This document shows, in pieces, positions 54,473-63,723 of a stretch of 64,000 nt of DNA; within the stretch, counting starts at the first letter, position 1, and every line of letters starts with the position of its first letter. The DNA comes from Merluccius polli. Its lineage: Eukaryota; Chordata; Actinopteri; Gadiformes; Merlucciidae. The notes below the pieces were generated by a model. It saw only the letters and a program-made list of their open reading frames with translations. It was not told where the DNA came from and made no database searches. Where the stretch lies: contig JAOPHQ010005134.1 of assembly GCA_030340625.1 (NCBI GenBank), positions 241,501-305,500 of the forward strand, read 5' to 3'. Position numbers and translations under genes: made by a program.

Positions 54473-55005
54473 CAATAGGCTCTGTGCACAACTCGCGTGA
54501 CGTACTTCCGTTTTCCCCGGTTGTCGGCAGAAGAGTTTCCGGTTTTCTTCCTGCTTCACTACAACAGCGGTGAATATGAATCAAAACGAACAAATGAGAG
54601 CTGTAACTGTACGAAAGAAGAAAAAAAATAACATGAGGGATGGATATAAGTTGCAGAAGGTTGTAGGGGGCTCAAATGAGCATTGTTGTGTGCCACTGTG
54701 TACTGGATCGAGTCGGTATAACACCGAACTCAGCTTCCACCGGTTTCCTAAACATACTGGCCACCGTACACAGTGGCTTCACAAGATCCGCAGAACCGGG
54801 TTTACCATTACTCCGCATACAAAGGTCTGCAGCCGTCATTTCACCAAGGACCAGATCCGCACCACTGCAAAAGGAAGACGGTTTTTAACTGCCAACGCCA
54901 TACCAACCTTGTTCGAGTGGAACGCTTACAGCAACAAGACGCGGGCCGGTGTTTGGGAGCGCCGCACTCGTCCGGCATCGAGTCCGGAACCTGGCCCGGC
55001 GGAGA
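54473..55005 (+). mobile_element. Third copy of the THAP element, 3' truncated
   Basis: Shares with the fold-back arms the exact outer start caataggctctgtgcacaac and continues to ggcggaga (55005), where similarity stops abruptly. The inner repeat array and second arm are absent. Confidence 0.85.
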
Positions 55006-55010
55006 ACTAG
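54576..55010 (+). CDS. THAP-domain protein, third copy, shortened
   Basis: ATG at 54576. The same THAP domain as in the tecr-intron fold-back, with CCVPLC, QWLHKIRR, VCSRHF and AIPTLFEWN all intact. It differs at single residues (KKKK for KKKN near the start, Pro-Ala for Pro-Thr near the end). The frame ends at 55010, five bases into foreign sequence, so about 25 C-terminal residues and the repeat tail are lost. The DNA-binding domain is complete. Confidence 0.72.
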   Translation: MNQNEQMRAVTVRKKKKNNMRDGYKLQKVVGGSNEHCCVPLCTGSSRYNTELSFHRFPKHTGHRTQWLHKIRRTGFTITPHTKVCSRHFTKDQIRTTAKGRRFLTANAIPTLFEWNAYSNKTRAGVWERRTRPASSPEPGPAEN

Positions 55011-55081
55011 TGATGGATTTCATGAGTCGTTTGCGCGAATCAGTTTGCGTCGTTCAGTTCGCCACAGAGAGTCGTTCGTTC
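55006..55081. repeat. Left flank of gypsy element 2: cgttc-rich repeat
   Basis: Sequence with agtgatgg, gcgcgaatcag and gttcgttc words. The same kind of sequence (gttcgttc, gaatcgcgaacgactcgg) resumes at 63215-63480, so element 2 inserted into an existing repeat, possibly a non-autonomous hAT; its ends could not be fixed. Confidence 0.5.
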
Positions 55082-56314
55082 TGTGTTGGGCACTACTCTC
55101 CCTCTTGACTCCACACTGCAGTGCGTCTGTGTCGGTCGGCGTGCATGCCCATGTCTCCGCGTCGCAATATTAAGGTAGGCATCCCGTGTCAACTGCAACT
55201 GCCATGTGTGTTAGTTTTATCGGGCCCTGGGGTTTCATCCTCCCGCTCCGTTGTACAGTACTTGGAGTGACGGTGAGCCGGAGGGGGCGAGCAGTCCGGT
55301 GGGCGCGTGCTTGGGTGCAGTAGAGCTCGGAGGTAGGCTGCTCGTAATTGTCTGCTGCTGCAGTTTCCTCTCTGCACTAGTTGTGACGCTCTCTCTCTTT
55401 CTCGCTGTACAGCACTCTCCCACTAGTGCTGCACTTATCCATTTGGCGTCCTGGTGTGTTCCGGTCATTGGCCACCACGACGAGGTCCGCTGCTGTCCTG
55501 GTTCGCGAACCTGTCCTGGTTCGGGAATCATCCGACCGAGAAGCTCGTACTGGCTTGGGTCGCTACATGTGGCCGCAGCTTCGGTCCGGTGTGGACACGA
55601 TTCCAAACGAGTGGCTCGCCTGTCTTGGTTGTGTTTTATGTAATTGCTGCTCCTCACGCAGCAATATCAATTTTTAATAATATATTCTTTTGTTTGACTT
55701 TTGATTTGTTTCTGTTCAGCCATTCATTGGGTTAAATTAGGATTTCGTTCTTTTGTTAAGTTGTTTATACATAAATTTGTATTATTTGGTTTTTGATATT
55801 TCTTTTTGTTAATAATTGTAATTGATTTCCCTTTCTTTTAACTGAGAGGTCCCAGATGTCCCCACACTGTGCCTGATTGTAATTTGTGTTTTCTTGTTTT
55901 GTACCATAGGTGCTGGGTCCCAGCGAGCGGCAGCCCTTCCCTGGTGGTGGTGTTTGACACAGTTTTGTTGCAGTGCACTGGTGGTTTTAGTTTGCATTTA
56001 TCCCCTTTTGAGTTTCCTGCCGCCGTGGTAAGCCCAGCCCTGATTGGTGTCTTTTGGTTTATTTTGCCAGTGTGGTGGTCCCATCTGGGTGCCCTTGTTC
56101 TCCCCCTGCATTACTTAGTTTTGTTATTTTAATAATTGTTAAATAAAATTTGATTCTTTTTGAAACCACGACCTCTGGACCTTGTGTGATTCCGGACCTG
56201 TGTTGGCCTTTAGAGGGCTATTTCCTGGGGTAGAGTCCCAGGTGGCGTTGTTGGCAACCTACATCACACATACACACGCATACACCAAACACACTAACAC
56301 CCGCTCCCGCCACA
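55082..56314 (+). repeat. 5' LTR of gypsy element 2, U3-shortened
   Basis: 1233 bp, starts TGTGTTGGGCAC, ends CCCGCCACA. It corresponds to 61940-63214 of the right LTR. A (CGAACC/GTTCGCGAA) 18-bp repeat has one copy fewer here. Confidence 0.9.
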
Positions 56315-56317
56315 TTC

Positions 56318-56335
56318 TGGCGTTGTCGGCAGGAT
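56318..56335 (+). other. Primer-binding site, tRNA-Ser type
   Basis: TGGCGTTGTCGGCAGGAT, three bases after the LTR; identical to the site of element 1. Confidence 0.75.
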
Positions 56336-56539
56336 ACTCATTATTAAAGGGTCGAGGCGTGGTTTCTTTTTTTTTTCTTTGTCTTTCTTTTTTTTGTTTG
56401 TTGTTTGGCGTATTTGGTTGTGTTCTTTTTCGACAGGCGAGCCTCTCGAGTGGAGAGACTATTGAGGAGCCAGACAGCAGCGGCCGTCCCAAGAACCAGA
56501 CTTTGGTATTCTGAGTATTGGTAATACCTCACAGTCAGT

Positions 56540-57622
56540 ATGGTGGATGAGGTGCAGCGACTTAGGGATTTAGTGTCACAACTAGAGGCAGACAACGAGC
56601 AGCTGCTTCAGGAGCGGGCTGCTTTCCGGGACGTGCCTGGCGGAGCTGCTGCAGGCCCCTCTGGTTCAGTTAGCCATGCCCCGTCTGCGAGTGCTGTTCC
56701 TGTCATGGAGCGGCTGGTTGTAGTTCCCAGGGAACGTAAATGCCCCGCGTTTAATGGGAAGACCGGCTTAGGGATAGCTGAGTGGACGGAGGAGATACGG
56801 GCATGCATGCGGGTTCGCCACCTTTCAGCAGCCGATCAGGCCCTCTTTGTTTTTGATCACTTGGAGGGAGAAGCCAGAGAGGAGATCAGGTTTAGGCCCC
56901 GTGTAGAGCGAGAAGATCCAGTTAAGGTTTTCGCTATTCTGAGGGAACTGTATGGCTGTGCACAGTCCTATGTAACATTGCAGCAGGCCTTTTTCTCCAG
57001 AAGGCAGCAGGAGGGGGAGTCTCTGCAGGAGTATTCCCTGGGCCTGATGGCTTTAATGGAGCAGGTTAAACAGTGCGCACCAGATGGTATACCTAATGCT
57101 GGGGATCTTCTGCGTGACCAATTTGTAGAGCATGCTCTTGACAGTTCTCTCCGTCGAACGCTTAAACAGTATGTCCGCAACAGGCCGACAGCTTCCTTGT
57201 TGGAGGTACGCAGTGAGGCTATCAGATGGGAAAGGGAGGGCCAACCATGTGGGTTTAGGGGGCGAAGTCATTCGGTACCATCAGCTTATGGTCTCCAGTA
57301 TGGGGTGCAAAGTGATTCCCATTCACGTCATCCTATTGCTCCTCCCAGGTCGGAGATGAGTGATTTAATGGAAATCTTGAACCGTCAGCAGGCCCAGCTT
57401 GACCAGCTCACACAGACCATAGCTGCTTTGCAGGCCCCACGACCACCTGGAAATTTCGTTCGCAGGGGCCCTTTGATTTGTCGAAGGTGTCAACAGCCAG
57501 GCCACATCGCACGGGAGTGCCGGGGCCCAACTGTACCTCCTCGTTCACGGGCCAATTCTTTCAGTGGTGCGAACCTTCAGGTTCCCAGGACGGCCTCCTC
57601 AGCCCATCAGCCGGAAAACTGA
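56540..57622 (+). CDS. Gypsy element 2 Gag
   Basis: 360 residues from ATG 56540. N-terminal coiled coil (VQRLRDLVSQLEADNEQLLQ), a capsid-like PNMA-type region (GIAEWTEEIRACM, HLEGEAREEI, SRRQQEGESLQEYSLGL), and the zinc knuckle CRRCQQPGHIAREC. It ends AGCCGGAAAAC then TGA (57620-57622), the TGA overlapping the pol ATG as TGATG. It aligns over its whole length with Gag of element 1 at roughly 60% identity by eye. No internal stop, so it is potentially expressed. Confidence 0.92.
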   Translation: MVDEVQRLRDLVSQLEADNEQLLQERAAFRDVPGGAAAGPSGSVSHAPSASAVPVMERLVVVPRERKCPAFNGKTGLGIAEWTEEIRACMRVRHLSAADQALFVFDHLEGEAREEIRFRPRVEREDPVKVFAILRELYGCAQSYVTLQQAFFSRRQQEGESLQEYSLGLMALMEQVKQCAPDGIPNAGDLLRDQFVEHALDSSLRRTLKQYVRNRPTASLLEVRSEAIRWEREGQPCGFRGRSHSVPSAYGLQYGVQSDSHSRHPIAPPRSEMSDLMEILNRQQAQLDQLTQTIAALQAPRPPGNFVRRGPLICRRCQQPGHIARECRGPTVPPRSRANSFSGANLQVPRTASSAHQPEN

Positions 57623-60600
57623 TGCCCTCTGAGTCGGCGGGCCTCCGCTCAGATGGGGAAATCAAGGGCTCACAGGAGGAGGTGGTCGCTGATTTGATGT
57701 CATCATGTCCAACAACTGATGTTGTGTTTAGTGGTGTTCATGTCCCTTGCTTGGTCGACACTGGGTCTATGGTGTCCACCATTACTGAGAGCTTCTTTCA
57801 ACAGCAGTTCTCGTCTTGGGGCCAGGATCGGCTTCGGTCTTGCAATTGGCTGCGTCTGCGTGCCGCTAACGGGTTAGATATCCCCTATGTTGGTTACCTG
57901 GAGCTTGATGTTGCATTGTGTGGAAAGGTCATTCCTGGCTGTGGAGTGCTAGTTGTTAAAGACCCCCCCGGCACCGCATCGTCTGTCCCTGGCATCTTGG
58001 GGATGAACGTCATTCGCAAGTGCTACAGAGAGCTTTTTGGTACTAATGGTCCTTCCCTGTTTGCCTTGCTACCCGTGTCACATGTTCCAGGCCCGGTCTT
58101 TGAAGCTCTGCAGCAGTACCATCAGTCTTCGGTCAAAAAGCCAAGCCCGCACACGGGCACTGTGAGGGTCAGGGGTGAGAGGACGATACGAATACCTGGT
58201 GGGGTCCTTCAGCTCGTCACCAGCACCTGCCCTGAGCAGGCCAGTGGCCAGGCTGTACTCTTCGAGCCGTCAGATGCTGGTCTGCCATGCGGCCTGCTTG
58301 CTTCTCCCTGTCTTGTTCAGGTCACCCGAGGCACGGTCTACATCCCGGTGGTCAATGTGGGTACGACGGATGTTCTTCTACACCCTCGGACTTGTCTTGG
58401 TTCCCTCTGTGGTGCCCAGGTGATCAGTCTACCTCGGGGTGTGACTGAAGTCAATCCAATCACAGCCAGTGTTTCTGCCCAGGGAGACGCCAGTGTAGCC
58501 CAAGACGGGCTAGCATCTGTTGACTTGGGCATATTGCCTGAGGAAGACCAGAGGGAGGTGAGGTCATTGTTGCAGCGGTACCATTCAGTCTTTTCCACTC
58601 ATGATGGTGACTTGGGGTGTTCAAATCTCATATCACACCACATACCACTGTTGGATGATGCACCAGTCCGGCAGCGTTACCGCCGCGTCCCTCCCTCTGA
58701 GTACGAAGAAGTAAAGTCTCACATTAACCAACTTCTTGAGGCCAAAATCATTAGGGAAAGTTGCAGTCCCTTTGCGTCGCCGATTGTTCTGGTCAGGAAG
58801 AAGGATGGTAAACTTCGATTGTGTGTAGACTATCGCTTGTTGAATGCTAAGACCCGGAAGGATGCGTTCCCTCTCCCTCGCATCGAGGAGAGTTTGGATT
58901 TGCTTTGTGGTGCTCGTTGGTTTTCCACGATAGATCTGGCTAGCGGGTATAACCAGGTTCCAGTTGCAGAGGACGACAAACCCAAAACAGCGTTCTGTAC
59001 ACCGTTTGGACTTTTTGAGTTTAATCGGATGCCATTTGGGTTATGCAATGCCCCGAGCACCTTTCAGCGGTTAATGCAGAGAATGTTCGGAGGCCAGCAA
59101 GGTCAGTCCTTGCTTCTTTACCTAGACGATATCATAGTCTTCTCCTCGTCGGTCAGTGAGCACTTGCAACGACTGGAGGCCGTTCTGGGCCGGCTCCAGC
59201 AAGAAGGCTTGAAAGTTAAGCGGGAGAAATGTGCATTCTTTCGGCAGCAGGTCAATTATTTGGGGCATGTCATCTCCAGCCAGGGTGTCTCCACCGACCC
59301 TGCTAAAATCGAGGCCGTGGCAGAGTGGCCCCGACCGCGTCAAGTGGTTGAGTTGCGGTCATTTCTTGGTTTCGCGAGTTACTACCGGCGTTTTGTAGAG
59401 GGCTTCGCAAAACTGGCTGCCCCCCTCCACAAGCTGGTGGCGACTCTTGCTGGCACGAAGTCTAGGAGAGGGTCAGGACAGATCTTGGGTGATGCTTGGA
59501 CATCCCACTGCGAGGAGAGTTTTGAGGCCCTTAAGTCTAGGCTGATTTCCGCTCCTGTGTTGAACTATGCCGATTTCTCACGTCCCTTCATTCTGGAGAT
59601 TGATGCGAGTTATAGTGGTTTGGGGGCCGTCCTTTCCCAGGAGACAGAAAATGGCGTAAGACCGGTGGCTTATGCTAGCAGAGGCCTTCGGCCCACGGAG
59701 CGCAACATGAGCAACTACAGCTCGATGAAACTGGAGTTCTTGGCACTTAAGTGGGCCATGTCTGAAAAATTCCGTGACTATCTGCTGGGGCACAAGTGTG
59801 TTGTCTTCACAGACAACAACCCACTGAGTCATCTTCGTTCGGCCAAGCTCGGGGCTACCGAGCAGCGATGGGCTTCACAGCTTGCCATCTTCGACTTTGA
59901 AATAAAGTATCGTTCAGGTCGCAGCAATAAAAATGCAGACGCACTCTCCCGTAAGCCTGAGGTTGTATCCAGCGCCACCGAACAACTTGCGCCTGGTACA
60001 GCAGTTCCCAAGGTCCTTCAGGAAGCGTCAGGTCCAGTGTCGGGGGTGACGCTGACCCAGTCCATCGTCTCTGTCCTCCCAGGCCATTCCACTGTCGACA
60101 TTGGCTCCTTGCAGGAGGCTGATCCCCTCCTGAAGGAGGTCCTGTCTTTCTGGAAGAGACAAATCCAGCCTTCTGCAGCTGAACGGCGTCAGTTGTCACG
60201 AGCCGTCATGGCCGTGTTACGCCAGTGGGACCGCCTGGTTGAACATGAGGGGGTGCTGCATCGCCGGATCTTCCACCCTGATGGTGGAGAGGAGATTTTT
60301 CAGCTTCTCCTACCAGCCATTCTCAAAGAGGAAACCTTGACACAACTTCACCAACAGCATGGTCATCAGGGCGTTGAACGGACCACCGAATTGGTCAGGC
60401 GCCGTTGCTATTGGCCAGGAATGTCCTCCGACATAAAGAGATGGGTACAAGAATGCGAACGTTGTCAAGTTGCAAAAGACTCTGGCTCGACACCACATAG
60501 CTTCATGGGCCATTTGTTGGCATCCAGGCCAAACGAGATTGTGGCTGTGGATTTCACGCTGCTGGAACCTTCCCAGAGTGGCATTGAAAATGTTCTTGTC

Positions 60601-61497
60601 ATGACCGATGTCTTTAGCAAATTCTCTATAGCTGTTCCCACCCGGGATCAGCGGGCTTCTACTGTTGCCCAGGTTTTGTTGAATGAATGGTTCTACCGAT
60701 ACGGTGTCCCGAGTCGCATTCACTCAGACCAAGGTCGTTGCTTTGAGAGTCGGTTGATCCAACAACTTTGCTGCTTGTATGGTGTCACCAAATCCCGCAC
60801 CACTCCATACCATCCTGCTGGGAATGGGCAGTGCGAACGGTTCAATCGAACGCTCCATAATCTGCTTCGCACCCTACCAGCATCACGGAAACGGGACTGG
60901 GCCTCTTGCTTGCCACAGCTGCTTTTCAGCTATAACAGCACGCCTCATCAGGGAACCGGCGAATCCCCTTTCTTCTTGATGTTTGGGCGAGAGCCACAGC
61001 TCCCCATTGACTTCCTTCTCGGTCGGGTCAAGGACCCTGTTCCAGGCGAGGTACAGGATTGGATCATTGAGCATCAATCGAGACTCGAGATAGCATTTGA
61101 GGGTGCTAAGGAGCGGCTGTTAGCCGCTGCAGGCCGCCGAAAGGAGCGGCATGATCAGAAGGTCAGAGAGGTGCCACTCCAGGTCGGTCAGTTGGTATAT
61201 GTGCGGGACCATGGTGTTAGGGGTCGGCACAAGATCCAGGACATCTGGAGTTCTTTGGTCTACCAAGTGGTGAAAGCTTCAGGTCAGGGAGCAGTTTACA
61301 CCGTTGCTCCTGTGGAGGCTTTAAATCAAGTGCGGACAGTACACCGTGACATGTTGAAGGCTATAGTCAGGCCAGAGCCACTTGCGCCACCTCTAGAGGG
61401 GCAACCTCCCCCAGCTTTGCTGGAAGCTGATAGCGACTCTTCTGCTGGTGACCTTTACTTGTTGGTTCCAGAACCCCGTTGCCCCTCACCCCAGTAG
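57622..61497 (+). CDS. Gypsy element 2 Pol (protease, RT, RNase H, integrase), C-terminally frameshifted
   Basis: The ATG at 57622 shares its A with the gag stop TGA, placing pol in the -1 frame. 1291 residues: protease CLVDTGSMVS, RT with LCVDYRLLN and YLDDIIVFSS, RNase H with EIDASYSGL and FTDNNPL, integrase with HGHQGVERT...CERCQ, HSDQGRCFES and GNGQCERFNRT. The frame remains open upstream of the ATG as well, so a frameshift product could also enter it. At about 61480-61497 it ends in PRCPSPQ and a stop, about 100 residues before the place where Pol of element 1 ends; the missing tail is in the next frame (see 61479-61784). All catalytic domains are complete. Confidence 0.92.
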   Translation: MPSESAGLRSDGEIKGSQEEVVADLMSSCPTTDVVFSGVHVPCLVDTGSMVSTITESFFQQQFSSWGQDRLRSCNWLRLRAANGLDIPYVGYLELDVALCGKVIPGCGVLVVKDPPGTASSVPGILGMNVIRKCYRELFGTNGPSLFALLPVSHVPGPVFEALQQYHQSSVKKPSPHTGTVRVRGERTIRIPGGVLQLVTSTCPEQASGQAVLFEPSDAGLPCGLLASPCLVQVTRGTVYIPVVNVGTTDVLLHPRTCLGSLCGAQVISLPRGVTEVNPITASVSAQGDASVAQDGLASVDLGILPEEDQREVRSLLQRYHSVFSTHDGDLGCSNLISHHIPLLDDAPVRQRYRRVPPSEYEEVKSHINQLLEAKIIRESCSPFASPIVLVRKKDGKLRLCVDYRLLNAKTRKDAFPLPRIEESLDLLCGARWFSTIDLASGYNQVPVAEDDKPKTAFCTPFGLFEFNRMPFGLCNAPSTFQRLMQRMFGGQQGQSLLLYLDDIIVFSSSVSEHLQRLEAVLGRLQQEGLKVKREKCAFFRQQVNYLGHVISSQGVSTDPAKIEAVAEWPRPRQVVELRSFLGFASYYRRFVEGFAKLAAPLHKLVATLAGTKSRRGSGQILGDAWTSHCEESFEALKSRLISAPVLNYADFSRPFILEIDASYSGLGAVLSQETENGVRPVAYASRGLRPTERNMSNYSSMKLEFLALKWAMSEKFRDYLLGHKCVVFTDNNPLSHLRSAKLGATEQRWASQLAIFDFEIKYRSGRSNKNADALSRKPEVVSSATEQLAPGTAVPKVLQEASGPVSGVTLTQSIVSVLPGHSTVDIGSLQEADPLLKEVLSFWKRQIQPSAAERRQLSRAVMAVLRQWDRLVEHEGVLHRRIFHPDGGEEIFQLLLPAILKEETLTQLHQQHGHQGVERTTELVRRRCYWPGMSSDIKRWVQECERCQVAKDSGSTPHSFMGHLLASRPNEIVAVDFTLLEPSQSGIENVLVMTDVFSKFSIAVPTRDQRASTVAQVLLNEWFYRYGVPSRIHSDQGRCFESRLIQQLCCLYGVTKSRTTPYHPAGNGQCERFNRTLHNLLRTLPASRKRDWASCLPQLLFSYNSTPHQGTGESPFFLMFGREPQLPIDFLLGRVKDPVPGEVQDWIIEHQSRLEIAFEGAKERLLAAAGRRKERHDQKVREVPLQVGQLVYVRDHGVRGRHKIQDIWSSLVYQVVKASGQGAVYTVAPVEALNQVRTVHRDMLKAIVRPEPLAPPLEGQPPPALLEADSDSSAGDLYLLVPEPRCPSPQ

Positions 61498-61784
61498 TGC
61501 CAAGCTCAGTTGACCCCTCAGGCCACCTTTTGAGAGGCCGACAAGAAGGTGGGTCCAGCTTCGGTACAGCTCCACAGCTGGGAGGTCCTGGACCAGCCCC
61601 TTGGCGCTTACCTAGAGATCAACCCAGTTTTAGTCAACAGGCTCCGCGTCGTACACCTCGTTCAACTGCTGGTCAGCACCCAAATGTCTATCGTCTTCCA
61701 CGCTCCGCCGGTCAGGTAGATGACGTTGTTGGTGAGCGGCCCATGCTTAACGCTCAGTCTGCTTATTTTAGGCCTTGGAGCTGA
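61479..61784 (+). pseudogene. Displaced C-terminal tail of element 2 Pol
   Basis: In a different frame from pol, this segment contains RTPRSTAGQHPN and ends NAQSAYFRPWS, which corresponds to RTARSTAGHHPN and NAVSAWFRPWC at the end of Pol in element 1. A small indel near 61480 has therefore detached the tail. The proline-rich region is not catalytic. Confidence 0.85.
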
Positions 61785-61818
61785 GGTTTGGTTGCGGTTC
61801 ATCGTTGGGGCACCGATG

Positions 61819-61837
61819 AAAATAAAGGGGGGGTAGA
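61819..61837 (+). other. Polypurine tract of gypsy element 2
   Basis: aaaataaagggggggtaga immediately before TGTGACC, matching in layout the tract of element 1 (ending ggggtagaa then TGTGGC). This fixes the true start of the right LTR at 61838. Confidence 0.8.
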
Positions 61838-63214
61838 TGTGACCGGGTGAGCCGTCCCCCTCCTGGTCACTGCATGATGCTGTGCCAGCCGTGCACAGGT
61901 TAATTGGGGGGCGGCGCTGCGCGCATGAGTTAAAACAGGTGTGTTGGGCACTACTCTCCCTCTTGACTCCACACTGCAGTGCGTCTGTGTCGGTCGGCGT
62001 GCATGCCCATGTCTCCGCGTCGCAATATTAAGGTAGGCATCCCGTGTCAACTGCAACTGCCATGTGTGTTAGTTTTATCGGGCCCTGGGGTTTCATCCTC
62101 CCGCTCCGTTGTACAGTACTTGGAGTGACGGTGAGCCGAAGGGGGCGAGCAGTCCGGTGGGCGCGTGCTTGGGTGCAGTAGAGCTCGGAGGTAGGCTGCT
62201 CGTAATTGTCTGCTGCTGCAGTTTCCTCTCTGCACTAGTTGTGACGCTCTCTCTCTTTCTCGCTGTACAGCGGGACGCTGTGACCAGCGTCTCCCACTCT
62301 CCCACTAGTGCTGCACTTATCCATTTGGCGTCCTGGTGTGTTCCGGTCATTGGCCACCACGACGAGGTCCGCTGCTGTCCTGGTTCGCGAACCTGTCCTG
62401 GTTCGCGAAGCTGTCCTGGTTCGGGAATAATCCGACCGAGAAGCTCGTACTGGCTTGGGTCGCTACATGTGGCCGCAGCTTCGGTCCGGTGTGGACACCA
62501 TTCCAAACGAGTGGCTCGCCTGTCTTGGTTGTGTTTTATGTAATTGCTGCTCCTCACGCAGCAATATCAATTTTTAATAATATATTCTTTTGTTTGACTT
62601 TTGATTTGTTTCTGTTCAGCCATTCATTGGGTTAAATTAGGATTTCATTCTTTTGTTAAGTTGTTTATACATAAATTTGTATTATTTGGTTTTTGATATT
62701 TCTTTTTGTTAATAATTGTAATTGATTTCCCTTTCTTTTAACTGAGAGGTCCCAGATGTCCCCACACTGTGCCTGATTGTAATTTGTGTTTTCTTGTTTT
62801 GTACCATAGGTGCTGGGTCCCAGCGAGCGGCAGCCCTTCCCTGGTGGTGGTGTTTGACACAGTTTTGTTGCAGTGCACTGGTGGTTTTAGTTTGCATTTA
62901 TCCCCTTTTGAGTTTCCTGCCGCCGTGGTAAGCCCAGCCCTGATTGGTGTCTTTTGGTTTATTTTGCCAGTGTGGTGGTCCCATCTGGGTGCCCTTGTTC
63001 TCCCCCTGCATTACTTAGTTTTGTTATTTTAATAATTGTTAAATAAAATTTTATTCTTTTTGAAACCACGACCTCTGGACCTTGTGTGATTCCGGACCTG
63101 TGTTGGCCTTTAGAGGGCTATTTCCTGGGGTAGAGTCCCAGGTGGCGTTGTTGGCAACCTACATCACACATACACACGCATACACCAAACACACTAACAC
63201 CCGCTCCCGCCACA
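61838..63214 (+). repeat. 3' LTR of gypsy element 2, full length
   Basis: 1377 bp, TGTGACC to CGCCACA. The first 102 bp have no counterpart in the left LTR. It contains the extra 24-bp segment near 62270-62295 and the extra 18-bp tandem copy near 62397-62415. Confidence 0.88.
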
Positions 63215-63480
63215 GTTCGTTCGTTCGTTCGTTCAGTCGTGTTTCCGGTAGCGCTGAATCATTCACTGACTCGTTCAGTCGTTCACTTAGCTCCTCCCTC
63301 GTCAATTCGCGAATCGCGAACGACTCGGCTGTCATTCGCGAACGGCGAATGCCAGCCGAGTCGGTCAGACTCGGCTCCTCCTCGTTCACAACATTCAAAC
63401 GAATCACGAATGCAGCTGAGTCGGTCTCGGACTCCCTCGTTCTTCTCATTTACTAACTAATCACGAAATCACGATTCACA
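63215..63480. repeat. Right flank: gttc repeat and gaatcgcgaacgactcgg-rich repeat
   Basis: Five gttc units, then many short words of attcgcgaa/gactcggct, partly inverse to each other. It continues the repeat interrupted by element 2. Confidence 0.6.
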
Positions 63481-63680
63481 ATCGTGCAATGGTGCTTGAT
63501 GGTGTTACTAAATGTGTTAATAGCAAATACAACATTGTGTCTGGTTGAATATGTTAACATATGTAGGCTATTTAATTTGAGTTCAACAGATTTATTTAAT
63601 GTATGCATAATGACATGTCAGGATCAAAATGCCCCATTCCCCCAATTCAAGGTAAAGTTAGACAAACCAAACGCAGCGGG

Positions 63681-63723
<43 letters not shown>

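Larger units (their letters stand above)
55082..63214 (+). mobile_element. Ty3/gypsy LTR retrotransposon 2, plus strand
   Basis: Related to element 1 in gag, pol and primer site but not in LTR sequence. LTRs differ by about five substitutions plus 24-bp and 18-bp indels, and the left LTR lacks the first 102 bp of U3. The flanks both read gttc (55078-55081 and 63215-63218), but within a gttc repeat. Gag is intact; pol is frameshifted near its end. Confidence 0.94.

Noticed and set aside
55251..55643. Open frames of 130-154 residues within the LTRs of element 2 on both strands
   Set aside because: They lie within regulatory LTR sequence, differ between the two LTRs by indels that are multiples of 3 by chance, and match no domain.
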